Below, in pieces: positions 52,313 to 64,000 of a stretch of DNA of 64,000 nt. The notes beneath the pieces were generated by a model. The model worked only from the letters and a program-made list of their open reading frames with translations. It was not told the DNA's origin and did not search any database. This DNA comes from Azolla caroliniana (Eukaryota > Polypodiophyta), in assembly GCA_043228905.1 (NCBI GenBank), contig JBHGNT010000016.1, positions 7,626,001-7,690,000 of the forward strand. The letters run 5' to 3'. How positions within the stretch are numbered: the first letter of the stretch is position 1; every line of letters begins with the position of its first letter. Position numbers and translations under genes: made by a program.

Positions 52313-52938
52313 GAAGTGTAGGCCGAAGCAAAGTCGGGAAGGGGAGAGATGTTCAAGGAGCCAAGTCGGATGAAGAATTCGATTTTGAAACAACTTAAGA
52401 GGTCGAAACGTTCAGATCGGCTTGAGAGGCCAAGGACATATGGACAAATGGAAGGAGATTGGCTAAGTGGAGACTAGCCAGATGTAGGGAGAGCGATCGA
52501 AAGAACGGGTCAAAGCCAGATCCATCCAAACAAGGGGGAGGAAAAGCGGAAAAAGGCAAGGTAGGTGGCAAAGCCAAGAAGGGCAAAGCCGACCTGAAGA
52601 AAAAGGTCAAGACCAGGACATGGTCAGATGTGATCAAGGGCCTGCAAGAAGACGAGTCGGAGACAACCGACTCTGTCGAGAAGAGTGATTCAGAAGAGCC
52701 GAATCGTGTGAAGGCCAAATAGACGAGAAGGCAATCGAAGACGATACCAAGGCAGGAAATCCCACGGATTGAGGCGTGCCGAAGTCACAGAGGCAAGAAG
52801 AAGGCCAATGAGGGCCTAAGGAGTAGAGAAGTTAACCGGACAGGTTGAGGAGCACAAGCAAGAAGGTGTGAAGCCAGGAGAGGCCGGAGCGAAGAACCGG
52901 CAGTGCAGGAAGAACCTCAAGTTGAGCTTGAGGGGGAG
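52313..52938 (+). other. Extra 3' region of L between two polypurine tracts
   Basis: About 620 bp between the RNase H end and the second tract CTTGAGGGGGAG (52928-52939). It contains an 87-codon Lys/Glu-rich frame (52459-52722: GKAEKGKVGGKAKKGKADLKK). Low complexity; no recognised domain. Confidence 0.5.
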
Positions 52939-53385
52939 TGTTGAGAGACAAGCTCAACATGAGCTGAATTGGCTAAAGGCCGACAGGTCGGTCGGCTGAA
53001 GAAGTCAACAGCCAAAGCGGTTGAGGAAAGTCAGTTGAATAAGCTGACAATTGGGTCAGCCTAGGGATAAGTTGATAGGCCGTTAGAGCCTTTATTCCTA
53101 ATCTTAGTATTAGTAATATTTCAGGGGTTAGTTTCATAGGCTCTTCATGAGCATTCAAGTACTGACGGTACTTGTGTCAGCCCATTGTCAGGGCTTGTAT
53201 AAAAGTGCTCTCTGAGCACACTTGTATGTGCATAGAGCGTATTATTTTGAATCCGAGTTTTTGTCTTTTGCTCTCTGTGTCTCTCCTGATCCCGCTTATT
53301 GTATTTCTATTTTCTCTATTTTTTACCTAACTTTGGCTAAGCCGACTATGTTGTTCTTAAGCTTCTGCATACGAAACTCATTACA
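52939..53385 (+). mobile_element. L LTR
   Basis: Starts TGTTGAGAGACAAGC immediately after the second tract. TATA box TATAAAAGTG at 53198-53207, transcribed part rich in T, ending near CTCATTACA. The following GGTATGATTCAG faintly resembles an initiator-Met primer site. Confidence 0.65.
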
Positions 53386-53460
53386 CTAAGGTATGATTCA
53401 GAACATCACTCAAGTTATGAGATATCGAAGAGGTTTGGGTCTTGTCATTGGGGGTTATTG

Positions 53461-54214
53461 TGTTGGGAGACAGGTCCCTCCGGATGGGAAGGGAGAAGAA
53501 CAGTGCCAATGAACAAACTCGGCCGAGGCCGAAACCGTATGAGGAGGACCCGGCTACGGAGAGCCGGATGGTGCAGGCCCGGTATGAACCGGATGAGGAG
53601 TACTCGGCTACGGAGAGCCGGATGGTGCAGGCCCGGTATGAACTGGATGAGGAGTACTCGGCTACGGAGAGCCGGATGATACAAACCCGGTGAAGACCGG
53701 ATGAGGAATACCCGGCTACGGAGAGCCGGATGGTACAGACCCGGTGAGAACCGGATGAAGAGACATATTCGTAAATATGTTTCTGAGAGCCCATCGTGGC
53801 TACATTTGTAAATAGCCGAAAAGTCATATTAGTATAAATATGACTTAGGGCAAACTTTTAGTAACTGTTGTTGTTGTCATTTTCTTGTTGGTGCAAGAAG
53901 AAGAGAGAGTGCGTAACTGTACAGAGAGAGAGAGAGAGACGAGGTCGTTGTCTCTATTGTAACCGCCGCCTGTGGCGAAGATCGTGAGCACGAGGTCGTT
54001 GCCTCCGTGAACTCACTGTTTTGTACATTCTTACATAGTGACAGTTTGCAGCCCGTGGGCTGCCGTGGTTTTTCCCCTAGTTTGGGGTTTTCCACGTAAA
54101 CCTCCTGTGTATCTTTCTCCTCTTTGTGTCGTGTTCTATTTCCTGTTTTCTGTGTAAGTAAAGAATCCCGGTTGTGGCCGAGCGTTGGACATAAGGAGCC
54201 TTGAGTTCCCGTCA
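53461..54214 (+). mobile_element. Element M: solo copia LTR, J/I family
   Basis: 754 bp, TGTTGGGAGACAGG...TCCCGTCA, aligning along its whole length with the I 5' LTR. Flanks are TATTG (53456-53460) and TATCG (54215-54219), a TSD with one mismatch. No internal sequence, so it is a solo LTR from LTR-LTR recombination. Four U3 repeats with the CCGGCT-ACGGAG-AGCCGG hairpin lie at 53540-53755. Confidence 0.85.
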
Positions 54215-54559
54215 TATCGAGTGTTATGGCACCTTTCTTTGCTCTATAATTCCTTATCTTTTGCTTAAATAACTAGTTAGACTCTAACAAGCATGTGAAC
54301 TGCAATATGTGCATCTTCAAACAAGAATCGGGGGTGTGGAGCTAAAGATTACATTATGCTTGAGTAACATCAAATTTCACATGTCCAAATCAAAAAATTC
54401 ACTCAACACACAAAATAATTTCAATGAGCTTTCATCCCATTGCATGTTTACAGCTTACTTATAGGTGACAGTTGTCGACCACCATTAAGAAAGTAAAGGC
54501 TCCACTAGTCAGTAAATTGGAGGTGAGTTTTAAGCAAGCTTAACTACATTTGACTAGCT

Positions 54560-55215
54560 AAGAGCATATTGCATATTGCATTTGACTTGGCCAAGTGTCG
54601 ATGGTTGAAGAGTCGATTGCGAGAAAGTCCACTGTGAGAGTCGACTGACAGAGAGGAGATCCAGGTCGAAGACATGACCGACTAGTTCGGCCGTCCGGAT
54701 GGTCGATGACCAGGCCGACAAGTCGGACCGACTGGACAGTCGACACTAGAGTCGGCTAATGGGGCTACTTATTATTATAGATAATAATAATAGTGATGTG
54801 TAGTAGTGGCTACATTTGTAAATAGCCCATACAGGTCATAAGTATAAATATACTTGGGTAAACAATTCGAAATAGATGGACACATGTAGAACAGGTGAAG
54901 TGAGTGTCTCTGCAGCGTAGCGCCACAAAGAAGAGAGTGTGTGTGAGAGCGCAAGTGAGTGAACGGCGCCATAGTTGTGTTCAGTAACAACATACGCCAA
55001 GAGCCCTGGGAGGTTGTTTACACTCTGTGTAGAGAGTGTTGTACCCTGATCTCATTGTTGTATATCCACTGTATAGTGAATCTCCGTTCTCCGTGGTTTT
55101 CTCATGTTTTAGGGTTTCCACGTTAAATCTGTGTACAGTGTTTTTTTTGTGTTTTAGAGTTGTGTATTTTAGCACATTCCTTTTCTTGTGGATTGACGAT
55201 TCGTTTCTCAACAAT
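54560..55215 (+). mobile_element. Copia LTR relic
   Basis: A diverged LTR with GGCTACATTTGTAAATAGCC (54808-54827), AAGTATAAATATACTTGGG, and TTTTAGGGTTTCCACGTTAA (55107-55126), all in the order seen in I and M. The U3 (54580-54770) is rich in AGTCGAC/GTCGGAC words. Ends are estimates. The stretch 54215-54559 before it has nothing I recognise. Confidence 0.6.
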
Positions 55216-55640
55216 TTTATCCTAATTACAAAGGTACATTTATGTTGATTGGGTAGTTTAGCGAATCAATGATGAATGTATGGTATAGTTGAGCTTGATG
55301 GGCCATGTTAAGATATCCAGGGCAACCACACAAATTGTGTGTGAACATACTTGTTCCAAAGAACATGTATAAAGAATGTATGGGAATATGCAATGAATGG
55401 AGTGGATATTGCATGATATTTCACTCACTATCCCATCATCAAAAGATTGGTATGGGATCCTATACTATATAAACCACGTTCTCCCATGTAATTGTTGTTG
55501 ATGGATTGTTGTATTCTAATCCCCCATTTTTCACAAATATAATCTTGACTTGTGTATACTTAATCCCGCTTCTTCCAAACTTCTATTTATCTTCATTGCT
55601 TAATTATTAATATTTGGGTACAATTATTTCTATAGTTCTT

Positions 55641-56465
55641 CACATCTATTAATGGCCACTCTTTATGTGCTTTTATGGTTAGCTTGAGAATATAGGAACT
55701 TTTCCATATTACATAATACAAACATTTTGTTGTTGTAGTTGCATTTCAGTGTCTTTGAGAACCAGTCACAACTTTTGTGAAGGTTCCAACATTATTGAAT
55801 TCCCACGAGTCCTAAATACAATCATCAAGTCATGATTTGTTTTACTAGTTTCTCAACATTATTGGAGCATTTATATCTTGATTGGAGCCCTTTGTAATCA
55901 TTTAGTTCATTTTTACTTCAATTCAAAATGATGCTTACATCTTTCAATATAATCTTCCTAAATATAGGTCTCCAACTTCTACATCATTGAACTTTCTGCT
56001 TAAATGTAGATTTGCCGCCCCTCGATCAACACATGATCCTAACATCAATCTACACATCTATTAATGGCCACTCTTTATGTGCTTTTATGGTTAGCTTGAG
56101 AATATAGGAACTTTTGCATATTACATAATACAAACATTTTGTTGTTGTAGTTGCATTTCAGTGTCTTTGAGAACCAGTCACAACTTTTGTGAAGGTTCCA
56201 ACATTATTGAATTCCCATGAGTCCTAAATACAATCATCAAGTCATGATTTGTTTTACCAGTTTCTCAACATTATTGGAGCATTTATATCTTGATTGGAGC
56301 CCTTCGTAATCATTTAGTTCATTTTTACTTCAATTCAAAATGATGCTTACATCTTACAATATAATCTTCCTAAATTTAGGTCTCCAACTTCTACATCATT
56401 GAACTTTCTGCTTAAATGTAGATTTGCCACTCCTCGATCAACACTTGATCCTAACATCAATCTAC
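55641..56465. repeat. 412-bp tandem duplication in AT-rich DNA
   Basis: CACATCTATTAATGGCCACT begins at 55641 and again at 56053. The two units are about 98% alike by eye (for example TTTTCCATATT/TTTTGCATATT and CACGAGTCC/CATGAGTCC). No coding or transposon signature inside. Confidence 0.92.
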
Positions 56466-59400
56466 AAATTGTTGAATAAGAAATCTTAGACTTATGTTGC
56501 CTTTCTCTATATAGCTAGCTTGCTAAAAAGTGCCCTTTTTTCTTTAAGATCATGAAAAGTGATCCAAAATTAGTTGTCCCAATATATGAAATCTAATAAT
56601 TAGGTGATGATGTTGAGCTTGTAAACTTATATCGTTCGCTCATTATTTTGATGGGGATTGGTGGCATAGAAAGGCCCATCAACTCTAGTAGAGAAAGAAG
56701 TGATACTCTCGCTTTCTCCGTGGATATAAGACAATGCATTGACGCATTGGAGAAAAGGCTCATTGACTATGTATGTTTTAGCTAAACAAGTTTGTGACCT
56801 TATACTTCAATTCCACATTTGATCACACCGTCAACATTAAACTTCTCCTTAACCAATTTTCTTTATCAATCACATCAAGAGAGTCACTTATCAAGTACAC
56901 ACACACTACATAAAAATCATGGTCCAAAAGGTTACTAGATATTTTATGGTTGTTAGAGATATTGGATAAGATTCAACAAATAGATGATTGCAAGTTTAGC
57001 ACATGCAATTTGAGCATGTTACAATATATAACAATCATTATTTATGAAAAACAAGTGCATGTGCAAACAATTGTGCTCGTTCTAAATGATCTTATATAAA
57101 AACAACTATATGCAAAACATTTTATTATGACAACATGCTATAAGATTTGGTAAAATGCCCATAGCCTTTTTTAAGAGGTGTGTAGGGATTCTTTGACAAG
57201 ATAAAATCCAAGCTCAATATATACATCTATCAAACCATATATTTATTGACAATATTGATCATTTGAGCTCATATTTCAAAAATAGATTCATATTTTCAGG
57301 TTAGTTCACACCAAAAGAATTAGCAAGAGGTCAAAGTTAAAAACTGTTTGGTTGACAACAAGTGTCAATTGATAAAGATTCTAGGATTATATGTTAAATC
57401 CATTGGTTGGAATTAATTCATAAAATACGCTTGGTTGGCATGTTATTACCATTGCTTCTATAAGGATGCAACCAATTCTAATGAAAAGATTTGTTTGAAA
57501 TGGTATTGCAAAGTTTAAGGCCTATATTTCAATATGAAAACATAGTTGTGCTTTATATTTTTTTCAAAGGTTGCATGATTTTTATAGCTTCGTTCAATAT
57601 GTATAGCCTATAGGTTATTGGTAACTCATCCATCCCCTCTAATGGGTTTTGAAAGATTAAAGTCATGGGTTGTGCTTTGGATGTTTCCATTTTTTTTATT
57701 TAAACCGACCTAGAGAATATGAGTACATAAGAAAGTAGCCCTACCATTGTACCTGGATGTTGGATTAAAGCCTAGCATTACAAGACCTAGATAAGATGTA
57801 TGTACTACACATTGGTGTGAGTTTTAGTTGCTATGGAAGATATGCCATGCATAAGACAAGCCGAAATCGTAAAAACTAGCTCAATCACCATAATTAACCA
57901 TACTCTAAAAAATCAAACACTTAACTTAGACACATTTCATTAATAGCAAAGAGTAAACTAAGAATGATTAAAAAGAAACCTTAATTAATAGAAATCTTAC
58001 TCAAAGAAATCTAATCTAGGGTTATTGTAGCCATGGAGGAAAGGCCAACCTACCATTCATGGTGGATTGAGATAACTAAACAAGAGAGAAAGAGCATAAG
58101 GTGTAGAGGATGAAAATATATATTGATATTAGAAAAGCATAAGGCTACAATATGATCGCACTCGGATATTCTTATCTAAGGGATGTCTATATTTGGGATA
58201 CTTGAAAAGGCTAAAATGAGTAGTTGGATTCTCTAAAGGTAAACTTTCTCAAACATCATGTATGTTAATGGTGTGTGCATGTTGGATGTGTTCAAACCTA
58301 GAAAATAAAGAAATTTTACACCAAACCTACCAAGAAGTTACTAAAAGCATTTGGAAATTGGATTAAATGGTATTTCAAAAAAGGAAGGACAATGAGTTTC
58401 TCTTAGATTTTGATCCTCCCAATAGAGATACATTTGCATTGATTATGAACGCTTTAGTTTTGAACCAAAATGGAAGAAAACAATGATTTCCAGAAATGAT
58501 GGAAATTTATCATGAAATTTATATTGATGTGTTTCATATTTAATACGTAGTAAGGAACGTTTGTAGAAATGTGCAGACAACACACTGCATGTGAGTTGCA
58601 TTCCCGATCATCTCAACCTTGAAAGCCTTGAACTTGTTTGAACTTGCTCAATCATGGAGGTGGAAAAATGTATTCAAAAGAGTCATCACTTTCTTTATAG
58701 GGAGTAATATGAAGAGTCATGTTAAGGTTGGCTACTTTTAAAACAAGCAAAACAAGAATTGGGATTTTACCAGCATGCCAACATGGCTAAACAAATACCA
58801 CATTGATATACAAATGTTACTAGTTAGGAACCCTCCATAAAACCTTGTCTTTTCTTTAGGTTAGACTAGACTTTCACAACAAGCCCTAGAATATGTGACA
58901 AATTTCTTTAAGGTGTTGTGATCACACTCTTTTTGGATCAATGTAGGCCTAGACTATGAGATGTTAACAATCACAGTAATTTGCTCTCGAAAGGGATAGT
59001 TAACAATGAGAGGTTTACCTACATGGAGATAATGCAAGTAACCCTACACAAGCTCGATGAGGAACATGGTTTGAATTTAAAAATACACTCAACAGGGGTA
59101 ATGTGTGGCATGATAGACATGAACAATTTTGATGTCGTAGTCAATCATGAATTGAAGATAATTTAGAACACGGGTAGCATGACAGTTTTCAAACATGCAT
59201 TGAAATCATACTAGACATGGGCACTGAATGTATGTTAGTAACAATCTCAATGAAGGCCACGTGACTATGGTAGACATTTTAGGCATTGATACAACATTCA
59301 ACCATTTGGAGTTGTATTGGCATTATGAAATGTATACCAATGCATGTCCAATTCCTGGGCTCACGGAAATGTAAACACAAACCACAATGATTGGGTTGAC

Positions 59401-60060
59401 ACAAATGCAAGCACAAACGCAATTATTTGGGCTCGCAGAAACACATTCAAACAATGCATCATTTGATTTCGTGTATTATCATGAAATTTATATTGATGTG
59501 CATCCATCTATTTTTCCAGAAACACACAAAGACATCCCTTCATTGTTTCAAGGATACTATTGAATGTCACAAATAAACCACCCTTGGCTAACCACAAATT
59601 CAAAGATGTTGATTAAACAATCTCTTTATAAGAAGTTACCTTTCCAATGTAAATCAATCTTTGAACTTTTGGGCCCTAGGGATGTGTACACACAAGAGAT
59701 TATATGTGTATGCAAAGCACAATGTGATGCAGTGTACCTCATGTTGTCATAATATTCAAACATAAAAAGAAGTAAACATTAGAAGGAACCATTATTTTCT
59801 ATGAAACAATGCCCTAACTTTTTTCTACTTCTCTTATTTACCTTTATAAAAAAACCGGGTGATTCGATGTAAGCTTTTTAGAGATTTTTTTCAACTTGAC
59901 TTCTCAAACATGCACAAAGAAGCTTGCTTTCTATTATCTTCATCATTTTAAAAGACCCATGAAGTTCATCCCATGACAACACATAGAGGGCTACTTTTTA
60001 TATTCGCATAAAAAGGCGGGGCAAACTTGGTGCAAAAGAAGTTACAACGAGTAAATTTTT
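56466..60060. other. AT-rich intergenic stretch without recognisable gene
   Basis: No frame longer than 62 codons and no known motif. ATCATGAAATTTATATTGATGTG occurs near 58508 and again near 59478 with related surroundings, so part of 58380-59760 may be an old duplicated unit, possibly a worn transposon. 55216-55640 is similar plain AT-rich sequence. Confidence 0.6.
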
Positions 60061-60077
60061 AGGCGAGAAATGAATTC

Positions 60078-60250
60078 TGGGGGGGGGGGGGGGGGGGGGA
60101 ACACATGCATAATAATACCTATGTATGTATGTTGAAGTTACCCCAACAAATCTCTCTCGTGGGCACACAACTACCCTTGGGTTTTAGCCACCAACACCAA
60201 GGGGCAATGGTCAGGACCATACAAGTACACATACACACGTGCACATGCAC

Positions 60251-60341
<91 letters not shown>

Positions 60342-60381
60342 TACACCATACACGTACACGTACACGTACACGTACACACAC

Positions 60382-60478
<97 letters not shown>

Positions 60479-60580
60479 GAGGCATAGACTCACTTTCATG
60501 CGCGGACACACAATCATCTCCCTCTTGCTCCCTCACACTTTTGTGGGTAGGAGAAAGAGGGGGGGGGGGGGGGGGTTGTG
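60078..60580. repeat. Microsatellite cluster: poly-G, (ACATAC)n, poly-G
   Basis: Poly-G at about 60079-60099, then (ACATAC)n from about 60235 to 60476 with a short (ACGTAC)n core at 60350-60375, then poly-G at about 60559-60575. It is open in several frames on both strands purely because of the repeat. Confidence 0.95.
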
Positions 60581-60699
60581 ACTCGTGAGCAAGAGGCACG
60601 TTTAAAGGTATGTAAATCACTTGTGAATGTGGAGAAGCCCGAAGGTAAGGCCAGTCGTATCAGTCCATATGTATGTATATCAGTATGCATGCATGCATG

Positions 60700-60795
60700 T
60701 ATGTATGTATGTATGTATATGGGTGGGTGCATGCATCATGCATGTTGTGATGGCCCCCACACACACACACACTCACACTCACACTCACACTCACA

Positions 60796-60859
<64 letters not shown>

Positions 60860-60926
60860 TCTTCATCATCATCTTCGTCTTCTTCTTCTTAAGCAACAGC
60901 TTGGCATGGCAACACACACCCAGTCA

Positions 60927-60957
<31 letters not shown>

Positions 60958-61260
60958 TCTCTCTGTGTGTCTATGTTTGCTCCTTGCACGTTATAAACAC
61001 GAAGCCCATCAAGGAGAGAGTAACGAAATCGCCTACATCTCTCTCTCACTCTCTCTCTCTCTCTCATTTTCGTAGTCTTTTTTTCCCTTGGCCACATTCG
61101 TTCTCCTCTTTCCTCACTTCTTCTTCTTCTTCCTTGTTCTTCGCCGCCCTTTGACAACTCCATTTTCTTCGTCTTTTTCGTCGGCACTCTTTCTCATCTC
61201 TTCTTCTTCTTCTTCTTCTTCTTCTGTCTTTGCTCTCCTTTATCAATAACTCACACTTCC
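60700..61260. repeat. (ATGT)n, (CA)n and (CT)n tracts upstream of the KCS gene
   Basis: ATGT repeats near 60690-60720, CA/CACT repeats at 60760-60823, then CT tracts at 60824-60860, 60928-60960 and 61038-61065 and CTT at 61198-61225. Plant promoters and leaders often have pyrimidine patches of this type just upstream of the coding region. No clear TATA box was found. Confidence 0.85.
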
Positions 61261-61634
61261 GCCAAAATTCCCCCCCCCCCCTCTCCTCCGCTTCTTTCCA
61301 AATTAGGGTTTTTTCTTTCTTCTGAATTAGAGTGTTTTTTTTTGGGGGGGGGAGGGGGAGGGGGTCTATTTGTAAATTAAGGTCTTTGGGAGTGCCTTTG
61401 TAAAATCAGCGGGGTGGTTGTGTTTTCTCTTTTCTGAAGGGGAAGGGACTCTTTGTAAATTCAGGGATTTATTATTATATTTTTTTTACTGTTATCATAA
61501 AGATTAGGGTTTTGTCTGAGGGTTTTCTTTTCTTTTCGAGGAGGAGGAAGGAGGAGGGGGGGTTGTGCAGGGAGAGAGAGAGAAATCGTTTTTGATCTTT
61601 AACATTCTCAAAGAAGCATCGTCAGTTTCTGAGC

Positions 61635-63368
61635 ATGAAGGAATCAGGAGTGCTCAAGGAGGAATCCATGAACGAAGCGTCACCGACAGTAGAAGGAGAA
61701 AGAGGAGGAGCAGAAGCAGAAGCAGAAGCAGAAGAAGGAGGAGGAGGAGGAGGAGGAGGAGGAGGAAGGAGAGGAAGGAGAAGAGAGGAGAGATCATCAT
61801 CTGTCCAACAAACCAATGGCATTAACAATAACACAAGGACAACAGCAGCAGGAACAGGAACAGGAACAGGAACAGGTAGCAGGAGGCTACCAGATTTCCT
61901 GCAGAGCGTGAACCTAAAGTATGTGAAGCTAGGGTACCACTACCTGATCACCCACCTCTTGACTCTGCTTTTGGTGCCAGTGATGATGGGCATCCTGGTG
62001 GAGGTGTGCAGGCTAAGCTATCAAGATTTGATGGCACTGTGGGAGCACCTCCAATACAATCTGGTGAGTGTTCTGCTGTGCTCCACAGTGCTGGTCTTTG
62101 TGGTGACCATGTATGTCATGTCGCGGCCGAGGAGCGTGTACCTCATCGACTACGCGTGCTACCGCCCCCCCACCAACGAATTCACAGTCCCCTTCTCGCT
62201 CTTCATGCGCCAGTCGGAGCGGTCCGCCTCCTTCGACCCCAAGAGCCTCGAGTTCCAGAAGAAGATCCTCGAGAGGTCGGGCTTAGGCCAAGAGACCTAC
62301 CTCCCGCCCGGCATGCACGAGCACCCTCCCAAGCTCACCATGGCGGCCGCACGCGCCGAGGCCGAGGAGGTCATGTTCGGCGCGCTCGACACTCTGATGG
62401 CCAAGACGAAGCTCAATCCCAAGGACATCGGCGTGCTCGTCGTCAATTGTAGCCTCTTCAACCCGACCCCTTCGCTGTCCGCGATGATTGTGAACAAGTA
62501 CAAGCTACGGGGCAATGTCCGGAGCTACAACCTCGGGGGCATGGGGTGCTCCGCTGGGGTCATCGCCATCGACTTGGCCCGGGACCTCCTCCAAGTCCAC
62601 GGCGGGAGCTACGCGGTGGTGGTCAGCACCGAGAACATCACCCAGAACTGGTACTTCGGCAATGACAGGTCCATGCTCATCCCCAATTGCTTGTTCCGCG
62701 TGGGCGGGGCGGCCGTGCTCCTGTCCAACAAGCGGGCGGAGCGTGCACGCTCCAAGTATGAACTCATCCACACGGTCCGCACCCACAAAGGCGCGGACGA
62801 CAAGGCCTTCCGCTGCGTTTACCAGCAGCAGGACGAGGCGGGCGAGGTCGGCGTCTCGCTCTCGAAAGAGCTCATGGCCATCGCGGGCAACGCGCTCAAG
62901 ACCAACATCACCACGCTCGGCCCCCTCGTGCTCCCCGTGTCCGAGCAGCTCCTCTTCTTCGCCAACCTCGTGGCCCGTAAAGTCTTGAGCATGAAGACCA
63001 AGCCCTACATCCCCGATTTCAACCTCGCGTTTGAGCACTTCTGTGTCCATGCCGGTGGCCGGGCGGTCATCGATGAGCTCGAGAAGAACTTGAACCTCTC
63101 GGGCCGCCACGTGGAGGCCTCCAGGATGACCCTCCATCGCTTTGGGAATACCTCATCCTCCTCGATATGGTATGAGCTGGCCTATACCGAAGCCAAAGGA
63201 CGGATGCGTCGGGGAGATCGGATCTGGCAAATCGCGTTCGGTAGCGGATTCAAGTGTAATAGTGCCGTGTGGCGCGCCCTTCGTAATGTGAAACCGCAAC
63301 CGGACAACCCGTGGGCCGATTGCATTGACTCATACCCCGTCATTATTCCCGATGTGGTCAAGGTTTGA
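61635..63368 (+). CDS. KCS: 3-ketoacyl-CoA synthase (very-long-chain fatty acid elongase condensing enzyme)
   Basis: 577 aa, one exon. It condenses malonyl-CoA with a long-chain acyl-CoA in the endoplasmic reticulum membrane, the first and chain-length-deciding step of elongation toward cuticular wax, suberin and sphingolipids. Two hydrophobic segments (about 104-124 and 142-162) anchor the N-terminus. The FAE1/CUT1 domain follows, with catalytic Cys305 in GGMGCSAG, His384, His468, His472, His501 and Asn505 ([10 protein letters not shown]); these fit the Cys-His-Asn triad of the family. The first 85 residues are an unusual low-complexity tail (Glu/Ala, ten Gly, Arg, then alternating Gly/Thr) written in trinucleotide and GAACAG repeats; family members usually start nearer [14 protein letters not shown]. 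Met1 is the first ATG after a CT-rich leader; Met12 is an alternative. GC-rich third positions contrast with the AT-rich flanks. Confidence 0.96.
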   Translation: MKESGVLKEESMNEASPTVEGERGGAEAEAEAEEGGGGGGGGGGRRGRRREERSSSVQQTNGINNNTRTTAAGTGTGTGTGSRRLPDFLQSVNLKYVKLGYHYLITHLLTLLLVPVMMGILVEVCRLSYQDLMALWEHLQYNLVSVLLCSTVLVFVVTMYVMSRPRSVYLIDYACYRPPTNEFTVPFSLFMRQSERSASFDPKSLEFQKKILERSGLGQETYLPPGMHEHPPKLTMAAARAEAEEVMFGALDTLMAKTKLNPKDIGVLVVNCSLFNPTPSLSAMIVNKYKLRGNVRSYNLGGMGCSAGVIAIDLARDLLQVHGGSYAVVVSTENITQNWYFGNDRSMLIPNCLFRVGGAAVLLSNKRAERARSKYELIHTVRTHKGADDKAFRCVYQQQDEAGEVGVSLSKELMAIAGNALKTNITTLGPLVLPVSEQLLFFANLVARKVLSMKTKPYIPDFNLAFEHFCVHAGGRAVIDELEKNLNLSGRHVEASRMTLHRFGNTSSSSIWYELAYTEAKGRMRRGDRIWQIAFGSGFKCNSAVWRALRNVKPQPDNPWADCIDSYPVIIPDVVKV

Positions 63369-64000
63369 TCGGTCCAATTCGTTAACTTCAACGTGAAGTT
63401 CCCCTTGCGAATTTCCCCTTTCTTTTCCACCTATTTGGTTCTATTTTTTTTTTTTTAACCTTTCTACCATCAATAACCATTGTAAGCTCCCAAACCTTTT
63501 GCATCTTTTAACTTCATTCATGTTATGACAATATTCATTTCACATGCTTAATTCATTTTTTTGTTGCATGTTATGACCATATATTCATGGCCTTGGAAAG
63601 GAACATTCTTTGGATTTAGCACATTAAGAATAATACCATCAAAGATCTATATAAGCTTATGTACATATAGTGTTCGATTCCCATTCTTATCACCTTATCC
63701 CTTGTTTCAATTGTTGATCCATGTGCTTACAAATATAATAAAACATCATAGGTTATTCCTAGCCAATTGGGATGCATTAAACGTGTGTTGATGATTGATA
63801 TATAGCCACAGATTGCAATAGTCTTTAGCTAGATATTGTCTTAGTGCTCACTTAATAGGTTCTATATTGATTCATGGACATTCAAAATATATAGCTTCCT
63901 TACTAACATATCATGTATAGATGTGCATGTGTTTGAATGCAATTGTAACAATGTGAATCCTGACTTAGTTGCGATTATCCTTTAAAATGGAAATTTAAAC
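63369..64000 (+). other. KCS 3' flank
   Basis: AT-rich, no gene seen. Possible polyadenylation words are AATAACC (63470), AATTCATT and AATAAAAC (63739). No repeat or transposon signature. Confidence 0.5.

Noticed and set aside
58981-59752. Small genes at 58981-59166 and 59564-59752
   Set aside because: About 60 codons each in AT-rich DNA, no recognised motif, no supporting neighbour or codon bias.
60119-60620. Long open frames on both strands across the (ACATAC)n and CA repeats
   Set aside because: They exist only because the repeat has no stop codons; the peptides are two- or six-residue repeats with no homology or start context.
62505-63137. 210-codon minus-strand frame opposite the KCS gene
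   Set aside because: GC-rich third positions of KCS remove stops on the opposite strand. The plus frame has all catalytic residues.

Overview
This is nuclear DNA of a land plant. The window is almost entirely LTR retrotransposons, and there is one ordinary host gene, an intronless 3-ketoacyl-CoA synthase (61635-63368) for very-long-chain fatty acid elongation. Its long pyrimidine-rich leader, the initiator-tRNA primer sites of the copia elements and the retroelement lineages all point to a vascular plant. I cannot name the species. A fern or gymnosperm would fit the element mix, but that is a guess.

I use letters for the elements. Left edge: P (1-4609, decayed gypsy of the F family), Q (4610-5240, copia fragment), then two copia halves head to head, R (5790-7680, minus) and J (7683-11148, plus, with 3' LTR). 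From 11149 to about 50860 lies a Russian-doll nest that I could resolve from target-site duplications (TSDs) and reading-frame continuity. Copia K (49549 onward) is split by chromovirus C (pieces 11149-11253, 17799-19675, 46930-49548). C is split by chromovirus H (11254-17798, TSD GTGAC), which holds the deleted copia I (16007-17092, TSD CTTTC). C is also split by the Tat-like gypsy E (about 19676-46925). E carries copia D (22651-33700, TSD CTACT), which itself carries the intact chromovirus B (26183-31982, TSD CCTAG). E also carries gypsy F (35505-42564, TSD ACGT), and its 3' LTR carries the gag-only element G (42945-46465, TSD GCGC). The deepest chain is K > C > E > D > B. Right of the nest are further copia relics and solo LTRs (50861-55215), about 5 kb of AT-rich DNA with a 412-bp tandem duplication, a microsatellite-rich stretch, and the ketoacyl-CoA synthase gene.

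The most striking result concerns the chromovirus family B/C/H. (1) It lacks a tRNA primer site. The 11-12 nt just inside the 5' LTR are perfectly complementary to the predicted first 11-12 nt of the transcript, which start exactly 33 nt below the TATA box in every LTR where it can be seen, and the pairing covaries between B/C and H. This is the arrangement expected for Tf1-type self-priming. (2) gag and pol are joined by a textbook -1 frameshift signal: GTTAAAC, a 6-nt spacer containing the gag stop, and an 11-bp stem whose substitutions in three copies all keep pairing. (3) The U3 regions of this family, and of the unrelated F and G, each contain an antisense tRNA-like A-box/B-box pair at a constant 53-55 nt span. 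F and G also share paired hairpins in the leader, suggesting that autonomous F-type elements mobilise gag-only G.

B looks structurally complete and recent. D and G are also very recent: I saw one LTR mismatch in D and none in G by eye. P, Q, R, J, H, C, E, K and L are decayed.
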